Positions 8,760 through 14,671 of a stretch of 64,000 nucleotides of DNA are shown in pieces. Made by a program: the position numbers and the translations under genes. Origin of the DNA: Abyssalbus ytuae (GTDB lineage Bacteria > Bacteroidota > Bacteroidia > Flavobacteriales > Flavobacteriaceae); NCBI RefSeq assembly GCF_022807975.1, contig NZ_CP094358.1, positions 2,480,001-2,544,000 of the forward strand. The letters are read 5' to 3'. Position 1 is the stretch's first letter. Every line of letters starts with the position of its first letter. The notes under the pieces are model-generated. The model made no database searches. It had not been told where the DNA came from and saw only the letters and a list, made by a program, of their open reading frames with translations.

Positions 8760-9323
8760 CTAGTTTAAGGACATTAAAAACTTTTCCAGCTCTTCCATAT
8801 TTCTTTTTTTTATTTTTTTTAGAAGAGTTTTAGTAAAAGTCTCTTTTTGGTTAGATGTTTTTTTAGTTTTAATTTCTGAATTTAATCTACTCAATTTTTT
8901 CCTTGAATTGACAGGGTCAATACCCAATAATTCAGAAATTTCATTATGGGAGTAATTAAAGCCATATTTTAAAATATAAATGGCCGTCGATTTCATGTCA
9001 AGTTTATTAAGATACTTTAAGTTTGAATTAATAAAATCATTTTCAACTATCAAATTCCAGTCAGGAGATTTATAAGAACTTTCTATATCATAAAAATTCT
9101 CATCTGGTTTAATAACAGTTTTACCAAGTTTTTTTTTCAAACTTATTGATCTGTTAATTGTACTTTTAATTAAATAATTCTTTGGGTTTTTTATTTTAGT
9201 TTTATCCTTGGTAATAAAAGAAGTAATTACATCTTGAATAACATCTAATGCATCATCGTATGAATTTAGTATTGTAATTGAATATGGGAGTAATAATTCC
9301 TGGTAGTTTTTAATTTGCCTCAT
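8760..9323 (-). CDS. ECF sigma factor, ECF41-like, lacking the SnoaL-like tail
   Basis: Region sigma2 is at residues 10-65 (DDALDVIQDVITSFI and IKNPKNYLIKSTINRSISLKKK) and sigma4 at 100-150 (LDMKSTAIYILKYGFNYSHNEISELLGIDPVNSRKKLSRL). The NPKNYLIK and FNYSHNEISELLG phrases resemble ECF41/SigJ proteins. ECF41 factors normally continue with a SnoaL-like domain of about 100 residues that controls activity. Here the chain stops after FTKTLLKKIKKRNMEELEKFLMSLN, which resembles only the first helices of that domain. Translation past the stop gives no convincing SnoaL remainder. No anti-sigma gene is adjacent. Five ECF41-type promoters lie within 5.6 kb, but none precedes this gene, so it is probably not autoregulated. 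The sigma identity is strong; the subgroup is moderately sure. Confidence 0.85.
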   Translation of the reverse strand: MRQIKNYQELLLPYSITILNSYDDALDVIQDVITSFITKDKTKIKNPKNYLIKSTINRSISLKKKLGKTVIKPDENFYDIESSYKSPDWNLIVENDFINSNLKYLNKLDMKSTAIYILKYGFNYSHNEISELLGIDPVNSRKKLSRLNSEIKTKKTSNQKETFTKTLLKKIKKRNMEELEKFLMSLN

Positions 9324-9501
9324 CTATTAAATCTTGCTTATACAAACTTCTCATTTCTGAATAATTATAAACTTGGTATAAACCAACTTTCATCAACAAA
9401 AACAATATTATTAAGCAGTGTCATTAAATATTGGCATCTCAGTTTATTATATTGAGTTTTTAAGGAAAGGCTATATAAATTAATCGGATACAAGAAAAAT
9501 C

Positions 9502-9529
9502 AGTCACGTTTTTCTTTTTATAATGGTCT
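9502..9529 (+). promoter_or_regulatory. variant ECF41-type promoter upstream of dinB-like gene
   Basis: The sequence AGTCACGT, 16 bases, GTCT keeps the exact spacing and GTCT box of the four TGTCACAT sites but differs at two -35 positions. It ends 27 nt before the DinB-family ATG. It is weaker evidence alone, but the position fits. Confidence 0.5.
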
Positions 9530-9556
9530 TAAAGTAATAGGCTAAACAATAATCTT

Positions 9557-10036
9557 ATGAAATTCTTTTTTGAGTATAATTGGAAAATAAGAAATGAATG
9601 GTTTAATCTGTTAAAAAATGTACCTCAAGATGAACTGTTAAAAGAAAGAACAGGAGGCCTGGGTTCTATTTCAAAGACATTGTTTCATATAATAAAAGTT
9701 GAACACAACTGGATTTGTGATCTAAAAGGCATGCCTATTTTAGATATTAAGTTTTCTTCCTCTTTTACAGGGCTGCACAGTATAATCAATTTTTCAAATG
9801 AACTTAATAAAGATGTTGTGGAATATCTTTCAAACTGGAATGATAATTATGAATATAAAATACTCTATTTAAAACCTGAAAACGGAGGAGATATAAGATG
9901 TACCTACGCAGAAGTTTTAAGGCATTTAATTATTCATGAAATTCATCATATTGGCCAATTGTCTATATGGGTTAGGGAATTAGGAATGAAACCAGTTTCA
10001 AGCAATTTTATTCATAATGGCTTAATGAAAAACTGA
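9557..10036 (+). CDS. DinB family protein
   Basis: This is a four-helix-bundle DinB/YfiT-like protein of 159 residues. The metal-site pattern is visible: a His in helix 2 (SISKTLFHIIKVEHNWICDL) and the HEIHHIGQLSIWVREL motif near residue 130. Members include bacillithiol- and mycothiol-dependent transferases and damage-inducible proteins of unknown activity. Flavobacteria do make bacillithiol, so thiol transfer is possible but not shown. The product is cytoplasmic. The gene stands alone between the sigma factor and phzF, and a variant ECF41-type promoter precedes it. Confidence 0.85.
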   Translation: MKFFFEYNWKIRNEWFNLLKNVPQDELLKERTGGLGSISKTLFHIIKVEHNWICDLKGMPILDIKFSSSFTGLHSIINFSNELNKDVVEYLSNWNDNYEYKILYLKPENGGDIRCTYAEVLRHLIIHEIHHIGQLSIWVRELGMKPVSSNFIHNGLMKN

Positions 10037-10100
10037 TTTAAAACTACAATGGGAATTATTAAAAATTCTAAATAGTTTTCTTGATAAATTATAAAAATAG

Positions 10101-10128
10101 TGTCACATAAATTATAATCTTTACGTCT
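10101..10128 (+). promoter_or_regulatory. ECF41-type promoter upstream of phzF-tauE
   Basis: The sequence is TGTCACAT, 16 bases, CGTC then T, a full match to the published ECF41 pattern. It ends only 8 nt before the phzF ATG, so the mRNA would be leaderless or nearly so if this start is right. Confidence 0.7.
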
Positions 10129-10136
10129 TAAATGGT

Positions 10137-11021
10137 ATGAAGAAAAGTCTGGAAATTTATCAGGTAGATGTTTTTACGGATGAAAGGTTTAATGGAAACC
10201 CGGCTACTGTGGTTTGGGATTCTGAAAGCTTGTCTAAAGATTTAATGCTCAAGTTAGCACAGGAGTTTAACAATTCAGAAACAGTTTTTGCCTGTTTTAA
10301 TAAAAACAATACCCTTGTATTGAGATATTTTACGCCAACACAGGAAATTGATTTTTGTGGGCATGCAACCATTGCAGCTGCTATTGTTTTTGTTAAACGA
10401 TTAGGAAGTCGAAGTTCAATAGAATTTTTAACTAACTCAGGCCCCCTGACTATTCATTTAAAAGATGGAAAATATTACTATGGCCCATATGAAGCGCGCA
10501 CGGATGAGATAATAGATGGTAGGATGAAAGAGGAGTTATTGGGGGTTCTTAACTTGAGCAGTAAAGATTTACATTCTAAATATCCAATGCAAATCGTTAA
10601 AAGTGTTAGTAATAAATTATTGATATTTCTTAAAACGAGAAAGAGTGTTTTTGGTTTCTTTCCTAATTTTACCAAATTAAAGGAGTTTTCAATTCATTAT
10701 AATTTACCACCAGTTTTTCTTTTTTCTGTAAAAAAAGATGTAACCAATCTTAAATGTTACGGGAGGATGTTTGCCCCTACCCTTGGGATTGATGAGGATC
10801 CGGTAAATGGAAACTCGTGTATAACAATGGCAGAGTATTTATTCACTCATAATGTTGTTGAACATACATTATTTTTTAATACCCCTGTTCAATGTATACA
10901 AGGTAAGTTAACGGGTAGGGAGGGAACAGTTTTTATTGATGTCAAAGAAGTAAATAAACAATTGAAGGTGAGTATAGGGGGTACGGGTGTAATTGTTTTT
11001 AAAACGAAAGTAAAAATTTAG
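10137..11021 (+). CDS. PhzF family isomerase/epimerase
   Basis: The 294-residue protein has the two-lobed PhzF/diaminopimelate-epimerase fold. Marks are QVDVFTDERFNGNPATVV, the catalytic Glu48 in NNSETVF, the DFCGHATIAAA phosphate-type loop at 72-82 and the second-lobe GIDEDPVNGNSC near residue 218. PhzF itself isomerises a dihydro-hydroxyanthranilate in phenazine synthesis. Most genomic homologues, including this one, have no phenazine genes nearby and an unknown substrate. It is cytoplasmic. The TauE/SafE exporter gene starts 4 nt after its stop, so they form an operon, and an ECF41-type promoter lies just upstream. Export of a small product by the partner is possible but speculative. Confidence 0.9.
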   Translation: MKKSLEIYQVDVFTDERFNGNPATVVWDSESLSKDLMLKLAQEFNNSETVFACFNKNNTLVLRYFTPTQEIDFCGHATIAAAIVFVKRLGSRSSIEFLTNSGPLTIHLKDGKYYYGPYEARTDEIIDGRMKEELLGVLNLSSKDLHSKYPMQIVKSVSNKLLIFLKTRKSVFGFFPNFTKLKEFSIHYNLPPVFLFSVKKDVTNLKCYGRMFAPTLGIDEDPVNGNSCITMAEYLFTHNVVEHTLFFNTPVQCIQGKLTGREGTVFIDVKEVNKQLKVSIGGTGVIVFKTKVKI

Positions 11022-11025
11022 ATAT

Positions 11026-11802
11026 ATGTTTGATGTTTTTGGGCAGGAGATCAATATGGTGGAAATTACAATTTATTTTTTAATAGGTTCCATATCAAGT
11101 TTCTATGGGAGTATTACCGGAGGTGCAGGAATGCTGTCTGTGCCTGTTTTAATTTTTATGGGTATTCCTGTTGAAACAGTAATAGCAACTATTAAACTTG
11201 GCGATTTAGGGAGATTTTCTTTTTCAGTTTTTCGGTTTTTTAAATCTGGTAAGATTGTATGGAAATATGCCTTGCCATTTATTCCTTTGGCTTTATTAGG
11301 AGGAGTGATTGGCGCAAAACTATTGGTTGTGATTGATAAAGACAGCTTACATTTAATAATTGGCATTTTAGTTTTATTAATGGTTCCAATTATAATTATT
11401 AATAAAAAAACTGGTGTTGAGCAAGTCAAAACTAAACCTCATAAGGTGGTATTAGGATACTTGATTTATTTCTTGCTGGCTATATATGGAGCATCAGTTC
11501 AAATAGGGTCAGGGCCTTTAATTATTTATGCACTGATTTGGTTATTTGGATTGACAATAATTCAGTCTAATGCAACAAGTTCTGTGGCCTGGATTTTTAT
11601 AACAATCAGTTCGCTTATATCTTTAATTTTTATGGGTATGGTTAATTTTTACATTGGTATTCCCCTATTATGCGGTTCTGCTTTAGGAGGATATTTAGGA
11701 GCAAATACCGCCATTAAAAAGGGAGACAAGTGGACAAAGAATTTGTTTGCCTTAGTAGTACTTATAATGGGTGTGAAGATAATATATGAGTGGATAAAAT
11801 AA
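11026..11802 (+). CDS. TauE/SafE family sulfite-type anion exporter
   Basis: The protein has about eight membrane segments in two homologous halves, each with the glycine-rich start seen in TauE/SafE proteins (SSFYGSITGGAGMLSVPVLIFMGIP in the first, YGASVQIGSGPLIIYALI in the second). The family exports sulfite, sulfoacetate or other small organic anions from the cytoplasm. The start MFDVFGQEINMVEI is used because it lies 4 nt after phzF; MVEITIYF at codon 11 is an alternative. Substrate is unknown. Confidence 0.88.
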   Translation: MFDVFGQEINMVEITIYFLIGSISSFYGSITGGAGMLSVPVLIFMGIPVETVIATIKLGDLGRFSFSVFRFFKSGKIVWKYALPFIPLALLGGVIGAKLLVVIDKDSLHLIIGILVLLMVPIIIINKKTGVEQVKTKPHKVVLGYLIYFLLAIYGASVQIGSGPLIIYALIWLFGLTIIQSNATSSVAWIFITISSLISLIFMGMVNFYIGIPLLCGSALGGYLGANTAIKKGDKWTKNLFALVVLIMGVKIIYEWIK

Positions 11803-11812
11803 GAAAGAAGAA

Positions 11813-11944
11813 ATGAGTATAAAAGTAAAGCCCTTATCACTACCTGTGGGTGGGGTTTATAATAGTGTTTCTATGCTTGTTAGAGTAACTAACACGGGAA
11901 AAGATAATTATCCGGTATATGATAAAACAAGGTTGTCAAAATAA
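11813..11944 (+). CDS. possible 43-aa small protein
   Basis: An ATG frame starts 10 nt after the tauE stop and encodes MSIKVKPLSLPVGG...RLSK, basic and without a membrane segment. It may be the third gene of the phzF-tauE operon, or a remnant: the phrase VGGVYNSVSMLVRVTNTGKDNYPVYD reads like a beta-strand fragment of a larger protein. No family recognised. Confidence 0.3.
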   Translation: MSIKVKPLSLPVGGVYNSVSMLVRVTNTGKDNYPVYDKTRLSK

Positions 11945-11968
11945 TCAAATTTAAATAATAGTTTAAAT

Positions 11969-12754
11969 ATGAACGTTAAATATAACAGAATAGGGAAAGA
12001 TTACAATACCACTAGGAAAGCAGATCCATATTTGTTAGACAGGATGAGGTTTTTTCTTGATCTCAAAAAAGGCCATAACTATTTAGACATTGGGTGTGGG
12101 ACAGGAAATTATACCATAGAATTGCAATCTGAAGATTATAGATTTATAGGAGTTGACCCTTCAGGTATTATGCTAAATAAAGCTTTTAAATTAAATGGCA
12201 ATGTTGAATGGTTAACAGGTTCAGCAGAAACAATTAGTTTGCCGGAAAACTATGTAGATGGTATTATTGCCAGCCTTACAATTCACCACTGGTCAAACTT
12301 AGATAAAGCTTTCAATGAATTAAACAGGGTTTTAAAACCTAAAGGGAAGATTGTAATTTTTACATCAACCCCTAAACAAATGAGAGGTTATTGGTTGAAT
12401 CATTATTTTCCGGAAATGATGGATGAATCCATCAACCAAATGCCATCATTAGACATTGTCATAAATAGTTTGATGACTGCCGGGTTTGATAGTATTTGCT
12501 TAGAGAAATATTTTGTGAAGCCGGATTTGCAAGATCAGTTTCTTTATTGTGGTAAAACCCAACCTGATCTGTATTTAGATAAAAGAGTGAGAAACGGCAT
12601 ATCTTCTTTTTCTGATTTATCAAAGAAGATTGAAGTTGATTCTGGTTTGCTGAATTTAGAAAAGGATATTCAATCCGGGAAAATATTGGAAGTTATAAGC
12701 CAATATGAAAACAAGTTGGGAGATTATATTTTTATTTCGGCTAAAGTATCATAA
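11969..12754 (+). CDS. class I SAM-dependent methyltransferase
   Basis: Motif I LDIGCGTGNYTIEL (residues 37-50), motif II FIGVDPSG, the post-I region AETISLPENYVDGIIASLTIHHWSNL and motif III LKPKGKIVIFTSTP identify a Rossmann-fold class I methyltransferase of 261 residues, of the UbiE/COQ5-like Methyltransf_11 group. The C-terminal 90 residues are variable and probably bind the substrate, which cannot be inferred. It is cytoplasmic and stands alone, 167 nt after tauE with only a possible 43-aa frame between, and may be in the same transcript. Confidence 0.88.
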   Translation: MNVKYNRIGKDYNTTRKADPYLLDRMRFFLDLKKGHNYLDIGCGTGNYTIELQSEDYRFIGVDPSGIMLNKAFKLNGNVEWLTGSAETISLPENYVDGIIASLTIHHWSNLDKAFNELNRVLKPKGKIVIFTSTPKQMRGYWLNHYFPEMMDESINQMPSLDIVINSLMTAGFDSICLEKYFVKPDLQDQFLYCGKTQPDLYLDKRVRNGISSFSDLSKKIEVDSGLLNLEKDIQSGKILEVISQYENKLGDYIFISAKVS

Positions 12755-13101
12755 ATTCTTATACTATCTGTTTACAAATGCATATTGTTCACGTTAGGAG
12801 AACAAACAAATAAAATGGACAAGTAGTTTTTTCCTTGTAGTATTTAAAAAGTTTAGTTTACAACATATAAGAAACTAAAGCATTCAGGGATTTCCTGGTA
12901 TGCAGCAACTTTTTGTGCCTTCGATTTTATTTTTATATATAGTGATTTCTTTTTTATTTCGGTTTATTCTTATTTCTCAATTTGAAGTATTGTTAGCTAT
13001 ATTGTTTATTAGGTTTGAAAAAATTAACTAAAGCTGACTTTATTCTATAATTGTTTTAAAATAAAGTATATGATTATTTAATTCTTTTTGTATTTTAGCA
13101 T
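12755..13101. other. intergenic stretch with no convincing gene
   Basis: Only two very short ATG frames are present; the longer, 12900-13031, would encode 43 hydrophobic residues (MQQLFVPSILFLYIVI...). It lacks a recognisable start context or family. A weak hairpin-like GTTCACGTTAGGAGAAC at about 12788-12804 may end the methyltransferase transcript. Confidence 0.3.
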
Positions 13102-13115
13102 ACCAAACGTTTGGT
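13102..13115. promoter_or_regulatory. TetR-family operator, perfect palindrome
   Basis: ACCAAACGTTTGGT is a perfect 14-bp palindrome ending 3 nt before the tetR ATG. A near copy lies just past the other end of the gene. Placement over the start region fits autorepression. Confidence 0.72.
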
Positions 13116-13118
13116 TTT

Positions 13119-13727
13119 ATGAAGGACTCAAAAGAACATATTTTAAAAACATCCCTTTCACTTTTTTTACAAAAAGGTTTTAAAGAGGTAACCATGAGCG
13201 AAATTGTAAAAAATTCCGGATTTTCCAAAGGAGCTTTTTATCATTACTTCAGTAGTAAAGAAGAAGTTTTTAGAGATGTAATAGAAACCTATTATAATAA
13301 AATATTATATGTTGATTATAACTCATTACCATCTGATTCTTTAAAATCTTTTTATAGGGCAAGAATTGATATTCATATGGAAAATGAAAAAAAATTCCGG
13401 AATTGGTTAGTTACTTCTTTAAATCAACCTCCTTCAACTACTAATTTATATTACATACTTTTTGATGCGATGAGATTGATACCTGAATTTCAGGAAAAAG
13501 AAAGGGAAGATTTAAAAAAAGAGTTTGAGGCTTGGGAAAATGTAATAAATAAAGCCAAAGAATCCGGTGAAATTTCATCTAAGATTTCAAGTAATGAATT
13601 AGCAAAACAATTTGTCTATGGTGGCGATGGTATTGCCTTACATATGGTGCTAAAAGATACAACAGAACAATTAATTCCTGAAGTAACTAGATTATGGGAT
13701 AGTTTATATAAAAACTTAAAAAATTAG
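13119..13727 (+). CDS. TetR/AcrR family transcriptional regulator
   Basis: The N-terminal 50 residues hold the TetR helix-turn-helix: ILKTSLSLFLQKGFKEVTMSEIVKNSGFSKGAFYHYFSSKEEVF. The C-terminal domain (residues 60-202) is the variable ligand-binding and dimer domain, here with a KEFEAWENVINKAKESGEI stretch. Such repressors usually control an efflux pump or a lipid/xenobiotic enzyme beside them. No such gene is present within 500 bp on either side. A perfect palindrome overlaps the start and a second copy lies 110 nt beyond the stop, so the regulator probably represses itself and, at least formerly, something downstream. Confidence 0.92.
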   Translation: MKDSKEHILKTSLSLFLQKGFKEVTMSEIVKNSGFSKGAFYHYFSSKEEVFRDVIETYYNKILYVDYNSLPSDSLKSFYRARIDIHMENEKKFRNWLVTSLNQPPSTTNLYYILFDAMRLIPEFQEKEREDLKKEFEAWENVINKAKESGEISSKISSNELAKQFVYGGDGIALHMVLKDTTEQLIPEVTRLWDSLYKNLKN

Positions 13728-13836
13728 TCATTAAAAATTACTATGATCAGAACAAAATAATTGGTTTTTGTTCTATAATATCAAATTAAGAGCTGTAAAG
13801 GAAAGAATTTTAGTATATAAATATTCAACATATGAT

Positions 13837-13850
13837 ACCAAACGTTCGGT
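13837..13850. promoter_or_regulatory. second TetR-family operator copy
   Basis: ACCAAACGTTCGGT matches the upstream palindrome (13102-13115) at 13 of 14 positions. Frames starting just after it end within a few codons, so no obvious target gene follows directly; the nearest is the small gene at 14010. Confidence 0.62.
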
Positions 13851-14009
13851 TTTATTGATTTATAAGATGAAATACTAAAACTTAAAGAGTTATTAAAATA
13901 AGGAACTATACTATGTCCTGAAAAATAAGGTGTTAGCTATAAAGGACAGTTGTGAGACAAAACAGTAAAATTTATATTGATTATAACATACTACGAAAAG
14001 TAAACAAAG

Positions 14010-14249
14010 GTGATAACTAAAAATATAAAATTAAAAAAAGAAATATCAATCTTTCGCACATCAGTTAATTCAGAAGATGAAGTAAAACTATTGAAACCTT
14101 TATTGAATAATTTAGTTGGACGGAAGAACTGGAATTTTGATTTGGAAGATTGTGACAATATATTAAAGGTGCATTCCTATCCTGAGATGAATAACTTTTT
14201 AATTGTAGAAATCAATAAAATGGGTTTTGAATGTATTGAACTATATTAA
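14010..14249 (+). CDS. small HMA-like fold protein without CxxC
   Basis: This 79-residue protein starts at a GTG. Its pattern of two alpha and four beta elements, with phrases EISIFRTSVNSEDEVKLLKPLLNNLVGRKNWNFDLEDCDNILKV and FLIVEINKMGFECIEL, resembles the ferredoxin-like heavy-metal-associated domain. The metal-binding CxxC loop is absent, so it is not a classical copper chaperone. Similar short proteins are common in Bacteroidota. It lies upstream of a small membrane-protein gene and of a TonB receptor whose plug is Cys-rich, so a role in metal handling is possible but unproven. Confidence 0.6.
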   Translation: MITKNIKLKKEISIFRTSVNSEDEVKLLKPLLNNLVGRKNWNFDLEDCDNILKVHSYPEMNNFLIVEINKMGFECIELY

Positions 14250-14265
14250 AAAAACTGAAAGCGAT

Positions 14266-14385
14266 ATGGAAAAAGTGTTGCAGGAAATAAATAACATGGA
14301 AAAGCATAGGGAACTTCAATTTAAAGTATTATTATTGGGCATAATTATCTTGGGTGTCTTAATAACAGTTTACAAATTCATGTAG
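14266..14385 (+). CDS. 39-aa single-span membrane protein, paralogue of 17360-17569
   Basis: The frame encodes a short charged, coiled-coil-like N-terminus (MEKVLQEINNMEKHRELQF) and one hydrophobic helix ending in TVYKFM. It is clearly related to the C-terminal half of the protein at 17360-17569 (MEKVLSKMDIQFKV...LTIYKFIG). Both are followed by the same 39-nt repeat. The shared ending and conserved reading frame argue that it is, or was, translated. Function unknown. Confidence 0.5.
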   Translation: MEKVLQEINNMEKHRELQFKVLLLGIIILGVLITVYKFM

Positions 14386-14398
14386 TAAGGCTTAGGCT

Positions 14399-14437
14399 CA
14401 CTTTTTTTGTCATGGTTTTTGCAAAAGGCAAAAACAC
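14399..14437. repeat. 39-nt perfect repeat, copy A, with hairpin
   Basis: The block is identical to 17627-17665. It contains an inverted repeat GTTTTTGC-AAAAG-GCAAAAAC (14415-14435) after a T7 tract, so it could form a hairpin. It follows the 39-aa ORF and precedes the TonB receptor, while copy B follows the paralogous ORF after the receptor. Confidence 0.8.
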
Positions 14438-14598
14438 ACCCCAAAAACCCTTTAGATTAAAATTAGGATATAATTCTGCTTCAATAAATTTAGGTGCAGA
14501 ATACAACTATATTTGGCGATTTTGGTAATTATTACATTTTGGTAAGAGCCAGTGACAAAAGTGGTAATTGAGTATTTTCTGCTTATTGTCCGAAGTTT

Positions 14599-14612
14599 AT
14601 GATAAAAATCAT
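14599..14612. promoter_or_regulatory. Crp/Fnr-like palindrome upstream of TonB receptor
   Basis: ATGAT-AAAA-ATCAT resembles the FNR-type layout TTGAT-N4-ATCAA, with the outer base changed. It lies 60 nt before the receptor start and directly beside a second palindrome. This is suggestive only. Confidence 0.35.
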
Positions 14613-14614
14613 AT

Positions 14615-14637
14615 TTATTTAGACTTAATATAAATAA
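14615..14637. promoter_or_regulatory. metal/iron-box-like palindrome upstream of TonB receptor
   Basis: A 23-bp inverted repeat has perfect 7-nt arms TTATTTA and TAAATAA around GACTTAATA; only two of eleven pairs mismatch. The core TTTAGA-N5-TATAAA is close to the TTTAGA...TCTAAA boxes I associate with iron- or metal-regulated uptake genes in Bacteroidota. It ends 34 nt before the ATG. Confidence 0.5.
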
Positions 14638-14671
14638 CATTACGCCCGTAATTAAGTATAACCTAAATAAA

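Noticed and set aside
12900-13031. 43-aa hydrophobic frame upstream of tetR
   Set aside because: Could be a tiny membrane protein, but such frames are expected by chance in AT-rich DNA and nothing supports translation.
14398-14530. Short frame MVFAKGKNTPQK... reading through the 39-nt repeat
   Set aside because: The frame is not preserved in copy B (it ends after KTIK), so the repeat is not a coding unit.
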